A stretch of DNA of 64,000 bases. It comes from Laccaria trichodermophora (Eukaryota; Basidiomycota; Agaricomycetes; Agaricales; Hydnangiaceae). The translations under genes were made by a program, and so were the position numbers. Numbering within the stretch: the first letter of the stretch is position 1; every line of letters begins with the position of its first letter. The stretch covers positions 1-64,000 of the forward strand of contig JACTVC010000006.1 of assembly GCA_018417955.1 (NCBI GenBank), in the 5' to 3' direction. Of the stretch, positions 33,436 to 44,110 are shown piece after piece. The notes beneath the pieces were generated by a model that was given only the letters and a program-made list of their open reading frames with translations, ran no database searches and was not told where the DNA came from.

Positions 33436-35566
33436 ATGATAGACGCATTGCCTCTAGAACTATGGATTCAAATTCTCAGACTAGCTTGCACGGACAATGG
33501 CTCTACAGGTCGAGCGGTATCCCTGGTTTGTCGAAGTTTCCACAACATCGGCAAATCACATCAGGAAGTAAGCAATTTACTTTTCGGCTTTAAGCCGCTT
33601 TTTAGCTTGCAACAAGCAGAAAAGCCAAAAAGCTGAAAAGCCTATCTACTGATGTAACCGAAAATATGATGTCCTCAGTAAATCTTGACTAACACTCAAA
33701 ACACCATAAGCTCTGATATTACTCCATCTCAAACCCCCTCTACCACTCAGACCTATGTTTCCCTTCGAGTTCTCAGCTGACGAATGACCTGAGCTGTCAG
33801 ATAATTGATTGGCACATGCTTGATAAGGGCGAAAGAGCACCCACCTTGTACCCGCAGTTCGTGGATGGAAGAGGCATGCTACAGTGTTGATGAGTGGTGG
33901 CGGATGCTGTGTGAGGGTAGCTGCTGTGTTGTGAAGGGCAGAGTGGGTGGTAAGAAGGGAAGAGTTGACGTTTGGTTGACGTGGCGGTTCAACGTTCAAC
34001 TTCAAGCCACGTCAACATTCCAATCAATACAGCCAAACACCAACTTGAACCGCCACGTCAACTCCCCAGCTACCAGAGTCTACCAGCCTTCCCGCATGTG
34101 TCCCTCACTCGGTCTGCATCTACTATTTGGGTGCCTATGCATCTACTGAAACCATCATGTGCAGTCACATCGCCTTTCGGACGCTTACTGGGTCTCGCTT
34201 GGGTCTTGCAGATGAATTGTGGCTTTGCCCCCAGGTTTTGAAGGCGAACTGATGTGTTATTCCATGTCCTTGAATTCCCCAATTACTTACTCCTTTATTC
34301 TTGATCTCACCATGGCCTGTTGGTGGCTTCATGGCATGTGGTTTCACGAGACCTTGCCTCCCTGCATTCTACGAAACCCGGTCATAGGTGTGTCTACCTT
34401 TTCAACCTATCATTCTGACATTGATTGTTTTCTTGTACTTTTTAGTTTTCTCTGGGTTAAGTAGTTCTCTGATGTTGGGTAGATTATGCAGTTTAGTAAA
34501 TTTGCACTTTGTATACTTAGCCACTATTTTTTCGCTTGGATTGTTCTTTTTAGCACTTTTTCTTGCTTTTTTGACTTTTTGGTTTGTTTGGCAATAGCTG
34601 CTTTTTGGAAAATCAGGCTGGGCTTTTTAGCTTGCGGCTTTTCTGCCTTTTTCCGCTTGTAGCCGCTTGCACAAGTCGAAAAAAGTAAAGTGTGAAAGTA
34701 CCAATGCAGTCACGTTGAACTCCATCTCCGTCGTCGCCCCCAAACAAGTTATCCGGTTCACTGCAGTGCTGGCGTCTCTTCCTCCTGCTCAGAGAGTCGT
34801 CAGACATCTGTTTGTTGCGTCTGCGCCATACCAGACAAAGAAACGAGTACAGTCTGACGTCAAAGATGCTCTGAAGACTTTGATATTGCAGCATGCACGT
34901 TCACCCGACCTTCCCGTCACTGGATCTCACGCCAAGTCACTTATTACCTTCGCCGAGTCAGACGTCGATGATGACAATATTCTCTTAGCTTTTCAATGCA
35001 TCTTAACATTTGCGGCACACCATATGAGGACACTCCATGTGTACTTCACAACTTTAAATTGCCCCTACATTCTACTGCCCATCCCTTTGCCTCATCTGAC
35101 AGAGCTTGTCATTTACGGAGCATTTTACCCCAAAGCCAACTTCTCTCCGCCCAATCCCATCATCTTTCCTTCCCTGACACGCCTACACCTTGCTCACTAT
35201 CCAATTCATCCACATGATCTCATTCCGATTGTGCTTGCAGGAACGCCTATGCTCATTCAGCTTCACATTACCCAAATTATGGACACCGCACAGTGCGTTC
35301 GAGCAGTCAGAGCTTTCATTGAAACTGTTGATGGTTTCACAGCCAGTGCACCAAAATTCAAGAAACTATTCCTCAGGATCAACATCACGAAAAATATACC
35401 ATGTACCAACTATCCAGAAAATGGGAAAAAATGGGTGGAGGATCTACAAAGTTGTATTGGACTGGATCACAGGATCACGTTGATTGAAGGGGGGCATCCT
35501 TGGGTGGACTCAGTATCTGCGCAGCAGACTTGGCTTTCCAGAATAATGAATATTGAAGAGGGTTGA
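33436..35566 (+). CDS. F-box-type protein, 335 aa, with a 1.1-kb transposon-bearing intron
   Basis: Exon 1 (33436-33567) encodes MIDALPLELWIQILRLACTD and VSLVCRSFHNIG, the F-box pattern (LP.E...I...AC... then a VSR.F helix). A GT donor follows at 33568 in phase 0. The only phase-0 acceptor that keeps the frame is at 34689-34690, then exon 2 (34691-35566) reads through NAVTLNSISVVAPKQVIRFTAVL...VRHLFVAS and LPHLTELVIYGAF...FPSLTRLHLA, leucine-rich-repeat-like. The intron is 1123 bp, against about 50 bp elsewhere, because of an inserted element. F-box proteins recruit substrates to SCF ubiquitin ligases; many mushroom copies are of unknown target. The gene may still work if the intron is removed. 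Confidence 0.7.
33577..34687. mobile_element. Non-autonomous DNA element in the F-box gene intron
   Basis: Ends are imperfect inverted repeats: TTACTTTTCGGCTT on the left and AAGTCGAAAAAAGTAA on the right, followed inward by clusters of AAAAGCC, AAGCCGC and TTAGCTTGC in both orientations. Subterminal clusters of that kind are usual for hAT-like MITEs, but no 8-bp target duplication was found. No coding capacity. Confidence 0.6.
33975..34062. repeat. 18-bp perfect inverted repeat (hairpin) inside the intron element
   Basis: GTTGACGTGGCGGTTCAA (33975-33992) is matched by its exact reverse complement at 34045-34062 across a 52-bp loop. A partial third copy (CCACGTCAAC) lies in the loop. Confidence 0.85.
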
Positions 35567-37003
35567 TTTGAACAGAATCACTCATCTTGATCACTACCCT
35601 ATGCCACCATTGGCACTCCCATGATGACATGTTTCCCGGCGGTGACTATTATTCAGAATAGAACGAGGGGTCAAAGCTGTTCACAATGGAATCAGGTGAA
35701 AACATTCCCTCCTGATGTGTAAACGACTCTACGTTCTGCGAAAAGTCCGAAAAAGTAGCTGCAATGAGAGGACTAAGCATTGAAAACAGGATTGACCAGA
35801 ATACTTCATTCAGTCCAAATCTGATTGGCGCTCCCATTCGTGAATTTCCAAGTCTGTGCCTTGTTCATGTTGACTGTACGTATCTCTGTTTTTCAAGTCG
35901 AGGCACGCACAATCGTCAGACACTGAGAATATCAAACGAGAGACCCTGGAGCACAATTCCATTGTCAGATGCATAGAACCATTGTTGTCAAGGGAGGTTA
36001 TCAATGCTTTGTCAGATCTGAATGCCATTAGAATTGAAGGAGACAGTTGGAATAAGAAAAATGCACTTGCCACCATCAAGACAGAAATTTGTCCCCGATA
36101 GCTGTGCCTTTGTGATCCCTTTTAAGAGGGCCCATTCCTGCACTCCCGTGCCGTTGCAGTCAAATCTGTTTTGAGGGGTAAGATATGAGGGATATGGGTA
36201 TCCTGTGATTCACATTTGCACTGTCGGAAAAATCCCAATTAGCATATGAGTCATTGCAGCAGCTGATGAACCCATGAGTGTTGATCAGTCTCCAAGGGTA
36301 GACATATTTGCATGTTATCAGGTCATGTAACCTCGGGCTAAGCACTAGCAACTGCTGAGAGGTTTCCACAGATGAGCACATCAGAGTTTATTAGGTTGTA
36401 TCAGTCTACACTAATCTTGGGTATCCTTCGTGAGTCCTGTCAAGCCTCTCAAATTGGAGCTTCCTATTGGCTTCCCAGACTTCTTAGAATGTGTTGGACG
36501 AGGTGACATTGCAAGTCAGACATTGTCACATTGGTCAAACATTGGTAGGAAATTTTGTACAAGTCAACATAGAGCACAGTCTGGGAAGCTATTGGTGTTC
36601 ATTTAGATGACGAGGAAGAGGTAGGTTGGGTTCACAAGAACGTTCATAGCCGGCGCCAGAGCCCCACTGATTGTTTGGTTGGCATAATGCGTCATTTTGT
36701 CAGAAATTCACAGGTACAAAGTGGAGCTGCGAGCAGCCCCACAAACATTGAGCAAACATTGAGATGCTCGAATATATAAAGGGGGAGGAATCAACCCACC
36801 ACGGATGCAGTCGCATAATCATTCCAATCCCCCAGCCCCCTCGGATTCCAAGAACATGCCAGTTCTCAGCATGGACGCTTCCCGAGCTGGCTTGTTCAAG
36901 GTGACTGATTGTTGTCCATTGTGTGGTGTCTAACTGATCAATAACTGATATCATGTGATTGCGCTCCCCAAGCCAAATTGAATCGTCTGTCACAAGTTTG
37001 CGT
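35567..37003. other. Non-coding or decayed DNA with a possible promoter
   Basis: No gene supported. A promoter-like block has ATATATAAAG at about 36772, a pyrimidine-rich stretch and an ATG at 36857 (MPVLSMDASRAGLFK) directly followed by a GT donor. It could be the start of the leucyl aminopeptidase pseudogene found further on, but the middle of that gene is not recognisable, so this is a guess. Confidence 0.3.
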
Positions 37004-37150
37004 ATATCACCAACGGTGAGGACGACAACTCCAGCCATCAGCCCAAATGTCGGGATATCATCAACGACGAGGACAACAATTCCAGCCATCAGCCCAAACA
37101 TTGGGATATCATTAATGACGAGGGGCCTGAGCCATCAGCCCAAACATCGC
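37004..37150. repeat. 51-bp tandem repeat, about 2.8 copies
   Basis: Copies at 37004-37054, 37055-37105 and 37106 to about 37150 (last one shortened by an internal loss) share ATATCA, CGACGAGGACAACAA and CAGCCATCAGCCCAAA. The period is a multiple of three, so it would give a 17-residue repeat in any open frame, but no gene is supported here. Confidence 0.8.
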
Positions 37151-37381
37151 CAAACTCACTGGATGCCATGCGTCAGAGGTGGCTCAGACGACAGGTCAGG
37201 TTCATTTGTATTCTATGAGAGCTGGCAGTGAGGCAACACCAGTCTAGTCACGGTATCTGCCATTATGTAGTAGTGCACACCCAGCTCGAAATACATTGAT
37301 TTGACGTTCTCTTTGGTGTGAGACCTAAAGATTATGCTCAGAAAGATTCCGGTCCCAAATCGTAGTTCGTCAACCTAACCA

Positions 37382-37444
37382 CTAACATACCCGCTCAGTA
37401 CTAACACACCCACTCAGTACTAACACACCTGCTCAGTACTAAAA
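37382..37444. repeat. 19-bp tandem repeat, 3.3 copies
   Basis: Unit CTAACACACCCGCTCAGTA with one or two changes per copy. Confidence 0.85.
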
Positions 37445-39929
37445 CATCCAGTAATCACTGATCTAAGTGAGGGGGTCTATCACACCCATATGCAAGTTCT
37501 GTGGCTGAAATGCATCCCGAAATACTGATGACCTGATGCGCACATATGAGCACCATATTGGTGCATCTAGGTTTTTCTCGAATTTTCCAACATACGGCGC
37601 CAGTACAGTAGTCAGGGATGGTGGGCAGAAACTGAATGAACTAACATTCAGCATGATGCTAAGGGATGAGAGTAGATAACTGACGTTATTGTGTAAGTTA
37701 CGTTGAAACTTGAGCCAGAGGAAGGAATCCGAACAAGAAGTGGTGGGGACAGAGGAGTTACAAAGGATATGGGGAACTGGGTAGGAAGTTTGGAAAAGGC
37801 GTTGGCACACAAAATATCGTCGCATTCTACCGAAACACTAGAAGCCATGGGTATAGAAAACCACCGTTACACAGTTTAGGTGTTGAAAACGAAGCAAAAC
37901 TTACAGTAAGGCAATTATTCCAAGTTACACTGATAACTGTGCTGAAATGATCCAGATCCTTGACGATGTATGCTATTGGTCTACCAAGCTTGAGTTCTAA
38001 TAAGAAAAATGAAGAGATACACATTGAATGAAGTAGTACCCGGCGCGTATTGTTTATGCTCCATTCGCATTTCCACCATTAGCATTGGTGAAAAAGAATC
38101 TGCCAGTGTTGTACCCAAGGTTGGTGTTTGACGTTCCTGGTGCTGGTTATGTCTCCCCTGATGACGAGGTTGATACTATAGCTTGACCATAGCTGAGTGC
38201 TCAACCCAAGTCAAAACCCTGGCAGTTGAGGTTGGCTGAGATCTGCTCAAATTTGCAAAAGCTGATTTCAACAGATGTTCGGACTATAGCAGATGAGAAT
38301 CTGTTCAAATCTGCTTGCATCGTTTGTGTTCACAAACATTGCATAAACCCACCTGCTGGAAACGATTGAGATATGATGAAAGCTGTCGTGGAAAATCATT
38401 GCATTGGATGAAATCAGTTGTGATTCAATAGCTCAATTGTTAGGAAAATTATTCTTGACATTCAATTTGGTACAATACAAGCAGATCCTAGTATGTAGAC
38501 CAAACCAGACTAACATTTTACTCATTGGAGTCCCTGGCACCATCCCATGCACCGTGCAACATAAACTGGCCCCCTGATTCTCTTCGTCTCTTCTGAACTC
38601 GACCCCTTCCTCATCGCGTGCCCCCGTCTTGTGCTTTGCCCCGCTCCCCCGTCCCCTCACATCCAACCCAAATGCCTCTTTCCCCCTCTCCGTCGGTGCA
38701 GGTGCAGTATAAGTGGCATGTGCAAGGATACCTTTTAGTAGCGTCAGCATCTTCCATAACAACATAGAGAGCAAGGAGGATACCTGAAAAATAAGATCAT
38801 CCTCAGGATGAAATTAATACACCCAATCACACAGCTTCTCCTGTTGCTGCTGCTGGCTTGTCACAGGACACATTTTCTTAGATTTCGGTTGATGCCTCGT
38901 CCATTGATGCACAAGCAGTGGCTCTTCTTCCTCTAAAGATGATATGTGTGGATATAGACAATGGATGACTGTATCGAACATGTATGTTTGTCTAGGTTCT
39001 CAATTAGCCCGAGCTCAACAATGGCAGGAATGGGATGTACCATACTGTTTTTGATTCTCTTGATGTAGCTTGCATGCAAATGGAACTCTTGATATTACTT
39101 AGTGATATTCCATGTCATGGGATGGAGAAGATACCTGTCCATCCTCTACCAAGTTCCCTGAGGGAGAGCGAGAAACCATGGAAAGGGGCAGGAAGCAAGT
39201 GACATAACGTCCGAAGTCAGTGAGCTCAGATAACTAGTGGATGCGTGATCAGCACTCAGCTATTGCTGGTGGTGGTCAGATAAAAGACTCAGAAAAGTCG
39301 TTTGACTTACAGTCATTTGACTTACAAGCTGATAACTGTGGTGATGCACTCAACGTTCAACGTTCAACGATAACTTTGTCACGGTCTCACATGTGATTGA
39401 TTTGTTGGGTTTGGTCATGTGATGCACATATTTCATGTTTCTTCTACTCTTCCTCCTTCTCCTCTTCCTCCTTCCTTCAGCTTCATCTTTGTTCAAATCA
39501 AATCCGACAGCTAATCACAAGTTATGGCACTCTTTCTGGTCAAATTCCGAAACGAGTGCTTCAATATGATACAAGTCTGTTTTCAAGTTTAGTTATGCCA
39601 GCCCTTGACTAAGTCACCCGGAACCTCACATTGTCTCCTGAGGCCAATACCGTCTTTTAGGAGCTCAAGGAGGCTGGCGTCGACGCCTGGCTTGGAGTTC
39701 CAAATCCACTGCTTAGCAACATGAGCGAATTCGCCCCATCATGGTCCTTTGGGGTATGAGTCTACAAGGCAAGTCAGAAGGTGAAATGTTCTTCAAAAGA
39801 TGGAATACTCACCGGCATGGACGGTGCAGGTGCACCCTGCCTCTGATAAATTGCTTTAGCTAGCTGGCAGCTTCTTGTATGCTTGTTCCAAAGCATGGTA
39901 TAAAAAGCCCTACTTACTGACAATCACAG
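37445..39929. other. Decayed DNA, nothing recognised
   Basis: Several short frames, none with a recognisable domain or a consistent set of splice sites. The absent N-terminal part of the leucyl aminopeptidase pseudogene may have been here. Confidence 0.3.
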
Positions 39930-40545
39930 ATAGGGTATGAAATTCATGCATGGCGATATGGGTATGTTGCTCTGTTATCAATTGTTTGAGTGCTTTATTG
40001 AGAGGAATAATAGGCGGAGCGGCAGCCATTGTTTCGGCTGCATGGGCTCTGGCGAAATTGCAGTTGCCGTATGATGTTCTCCCCATCATGAAAATTTTAG
40101 CTGATATGTAGTTCCATAGGATCAATCTTGTGGTGTGCACACCGCTTATGGAGAATATGCCTGGTCCTGGTGCTGTGAAACCGGCGGATATGTACGCATT
40201 TCTCTCCAAATTTCCCTTCTTTCTTCGCTGTAATAACTCTTTTCTCGAACAGCATCTACACCATGAATGGTAAATCCATTGAAGTGGATAATACAGATGC
40301 CATCTATTACACTGCAACAGAGTACAAACCACACACCTTGATTGATGTTGCTACTCTGACAGGGTACATGACCTTCTTTTCCCCCTGTCTCAGATGTACT
40401 CTGAATTGCGCGTAGGGCTATGGTTATCACGCTCGGAGAGGTATATTCCGGTGTATTCTTGGTGAGTGCGGTTTGAACTTGGAAGAGTGGCGCGATGGGC
40501 GCTGTCTACCTAGTAACGACCCCGCCAGTTCTGATGGAGGGGATT

Positions 40546-43455
40546 CACTAGTGGTATACAATCTTATGATAAAAACCAGACACATGCCTGGAAGGCGATG
40601 TGTATAATGCCTAGAGGTTCAATGAGATCGCATATCTCATTGCGATTTTCATATGGATACCTGGTGCTTTCAATATATATTTCATTCTCGACCCCAGGAT
40701 ATTTCATTGCGATTTTCATATGAAAGCCTGGCGCTTTCAATATATATTTCATTCATTATCTCTGGATATCTCATTGTGATTTTCATATAGATACCTGGTG
40801 CTTTCAATATATATTTCATTCTCAACCCCAGGATATTTCATTGCGATTTTCATATGAAAGCCTGGCGCTTTCAATATATATTTCATTCATTATCTCTGGA
40901 TATCTCATTGCGATTTTCATATAGATACCTGGTGCTTTCAATATATATTTCATTCTCAACCCCAGGATATTTCATTGCGATTTTCATATGAAAGCCTGGC
41001 GCTGTCAATATATATTTCATTCATTATCTCTGGATATCTCATTGTGATTTTCATATAGATACCTGGCGCTTTCAATATATATTTCATTGTCAACCCCAGG
41101 ATATTTCATTGTGATTTTCATATAGATACCTGGCGCTTTCAATATATTTCATTCTCAACCCCAGGATATTTCATTGGAATTTTCATATGGATACCTGGCG
41201 CTTTCATTGCATATTTCATTGTTAGCCCCAGGATATTTCATTGTGTTTTTCATATGTGTACCTGGCACTTTCAATGAATATTTCATTTTTAGCAGAAAAA
41301 TTGAATATATATATAAATGGTGTACAGAACATCAGGCACTGCCTTCAGGGTCCATCCTAAAAGGGAAATATCACCTGATTTGACCAAAAACTGAAAAAAA
41401 ACCAAGAGGAGAATGGTTTTACCTATCAGGGTCCATGGAATGGGTTGTTGGGTTGTTGGTCACATGACCAATTACCAAAAATGGTCAAAAAACAAAAGTT
41501 GTAGCCCTACACTGTAGCTTCCTGAATCTGTTTAAATTATGTTCTGAAGTGCTCCCATTGTGGAGATATGAGGTAAAGGAATCCCAAAAGTGTCGTGTTT
41601 TTTTTTGTTTTTTGCATTTTTCTGTATGAAAACAAAACCAAACAATATGATTTCAGTATATTTAGAAATCTAAAAGAAAGAGCTACAATTATTGTATCAT
41701 GGGAAAAATGACCAAAAAAGGAAGGTGCATGCCCTAGAAAAGGAATTGTCAGATATAGACTACCAAGTTTACTGATAGACTACAAAAAAGTCGGACTCAG
41801 ACTACAAAGTTTACTGATAGACTACAAAAGACTACAAAAGTCAGACATAGACTACAAATTTTACTGATAGACTACAAAAGACTACAAAAGTTGAACTTAG
41901 ACTGCAAAATTAGGGTTAGGGCTAACAGGTTATCTAAAGTCAACCTAGCCCCAAACTAGACATGGAATAGGGTCCCTGCAATGTATCTGTATATTCCCCA
42001 GCCATTTCCCCATCAATGTATGTGATGGATGGGCTAGGTTGACTTTAGATAACCTGTTAGCCCTAACCCTAATTTTGCAGTCTAAGTTCAACTTTTGTAG
42101 TCTTTTGTAGTCTATCAGTAAAATTTGTAGTCTATGTCTGACTTTTGTAGTCTTTTGTAGTCTATCAGTAAACTTTGTAGTCTGAGTCCGACTTTTTTGT
42201 AGTCTATCAGTAAACTTGGTAGTCTATATCTGACAATTCCTTTTCTAGGGCATGCACCTTCCTTTTTTGGTCATTTTTCCCATGATACAATAATTGTAGC
42301 TCTTTCTTTTAGATTTCTAAATATACTGAAATCATATTGTTTGGTTTTGTTTTCATACAGAAAAATGCAAAAAACAAAAAAAAACACGACACTTTTGGGA
42401 TTCCTTTACCTCATATCTCCACAATGGGAGCACTTCAGAACATAATTTAAACAGATTCAGGAAGCTACAGTGTAGGGCTACAACTTTTGTTTTTTGACCA
42501 TTTTTGGTAATTGGTCATGTGACCAACAACCCAACAACCCATTCCATGGACCCTGATAGGTAAAACCATTCTCCTCTTGGTTTTTTTTCAGTTTTTGGTC
42601 AAATCAGGTGATATTTCCCTTTTAGGATGGACCCTGAAGGCAGTGCCTGATGTTCTGTACACCATTTATATATATATTCAATTTTTCTGCTAAAAATGAA
42701 ATATTCATTGAAAGTGCCAGGTACACATATGAAAAACACAATGAAATATCCTGGGGCTAACAATGAAATATGCAATGAAAGCGCCAGGTATCCATATGAA
42801 AATTCCAATGAAATATCCTGGGGTTGAGAATGAAATATATATTGAAAGCGCCAGGTATCTATATGAAAATCACAATGAAATATCCTGGGGTTGACAATGA
42901 AATATATATTGAAAGCGCCAGGTATCTATATGAAAATCACAATGAGATATCCAGAGATAATGAATGAAATATATATTGAAAGCGCCAGGCTTTCATATGA
43001 AAATCGCAATGAAATATCCTGGGGTTGAGAATGAAATATATATTGAAAGCACCAGGTATCTATATGAAAATCGCAATGAGATATCCAGAGATAATGAATG
43101 AAATATATATTGAAAGCGCCAGGCTTTCATATGAAAATCGCAATGAAATATCCTGGGGTTGAGAATGAATATATATTGAAAGCACCAGGTATCTATATGA
43201 AAATCACAATGAGATATCCAGAGATAATGAATGAAATATATATTGAAAGCGCCAGGCTTTCATATGAAAATCGCAATGAAATATCCTGGGGTCGAGAATG
43301 AAATATATATTGAAAGCACCAGGTATCCATATGAAAATCGCAATGAGATATCCTAGAACAATGAGATATGCGATCTCATTGAACCTCTAGGCATTATACA
43401 CATCGCCTTCCAGGCATATGTCTGGTTTTTATCATAAAAGTGTATACCACCCATC
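40546..43455. mobile_element. Foldback element FB1: 2.9-kb palindrome with 67-bp tandem repeats in both arms
   Basis: Left arm about 40546-41950 and right arm about 42032-43455 are near-identical inverted copies around an 81-bp loop. The ends read CACTAGTGGTATACA on the left and TGTATACCACCCATC on the right. GGGGATT occurs immediately outside both ends (40539-40545 and 43456-43462), a candidate 7-bp target duplication. Each arm has, from outside in, a unique ~90-bp tip, about ten 67-bp units alternating between two variants (TTTCATTGCGATTTTCATAT core), and an AT-rich ~600-bp inner block. No transposase. It lies in an intron of the leucyl aminopeptidase pseudogene. Confidence 0.9.
41910..42072. 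repeat. Telomere-like TTAGGGTTAGGG motifs flanking the FB1 loop
   Basis: TTAGGGTTAGGG at 41910-41921 and its inverse at 42061-42072 lie at the inner tips of the two arms. TTAGGG is the usual telomere repeat of filamentous fungi. The same 12-mer recurs at 57722-57733 in the related one-armed copy. Confidence 0.6.
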
Positions 43456-44110
43456 GGGGATTATTATTTTTACATTGATTGGCGGTGGCCTTGAGAGAAT
43501 GACACATCTCAGCTGACGACCTCGGCTTCTGATGGCAGCATCGTTGATGTCAGGGCTTGATCGCACCTATTGTAATTCTTCCTGGTAAGTTGTTGTCGCA
43601 CTAATGCTGTTGTGCACGTTTAGACCTCAGACGAACTCTGGGAGCAACTTCATGCAGCCAGTGAGGCCGAATATGACAGATTCTGGCGCATGCCACTTGA
43701 CGATGACTTTTTGCCCCAGATTACCTCAAGTAACGTTGATTTATAGAATGTGAGTTGTTTTCTCCTCGTTTTTGGGCGGTTATCTGCGCATCAATATTGT
43801 TCGCCACCCACGGCATATGGTGTCACTCTCCACCTATGCTGGACTGGAAAACTGGAAATTTTTCTCTCTAAATTACCCCTTCTGACGAAACCTGTTACAC
43901 CCCCGCAGACAGGAGGAAGGCCAGCAGGCTCAATAACAGCCGCCATGTTCCTGAAAGCTTTTGCAGAAGGTGACGAGGCAAAGGATGGTCAAGAACACAC
44001 TATGAAGTGGGCGCACATCGATATCGCAGGTAGTATGGAGGTACGTTCTCAGTCGTTCTTTTGGCTCTGCCCGACACTGACAATGGTTCCTACTTTAGGC
44101 CACTAGATCA

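Larger units (their letters stand above)
39930..44110 (+). pseudogene. Leucyl aminopeptidase (M17 family) pseudogene split by a foldback element
   Basis: First half (39930-40461, several exons): MKFMHGDM, GGAAAIVSAAWALAKLQLP, INLVVCTPLMENMPGPGAVKPAD, YTMNGKSIEVDNTDAIYYT, HTLIDVATLTG and AMVITLGEVYSGVF. Second half (43631-44103): DELWEQLHAASEAEYDRFWRMPLDDDFLPQI, TGGRPAGS and WAHIDIAGSME. This is the M17 catalytic domain, a two-zinc cytosolic peptidase that removes N-terminal residues. Family members have EGR and about six more residues between NTDA and the following YY; here they are missing, so a metal-binding Glu and the active-site Arg are gone. A one-base phase error also exists at the intron before AMVIT. 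The N-terminal half of the protein is not seen. Confidence 0.88.

Noticed and set aside
41174..42808. Identical 69-codon frames in both FB1 arms
   Set aside because: They are mirror copies in repeat DNA with no coding features.
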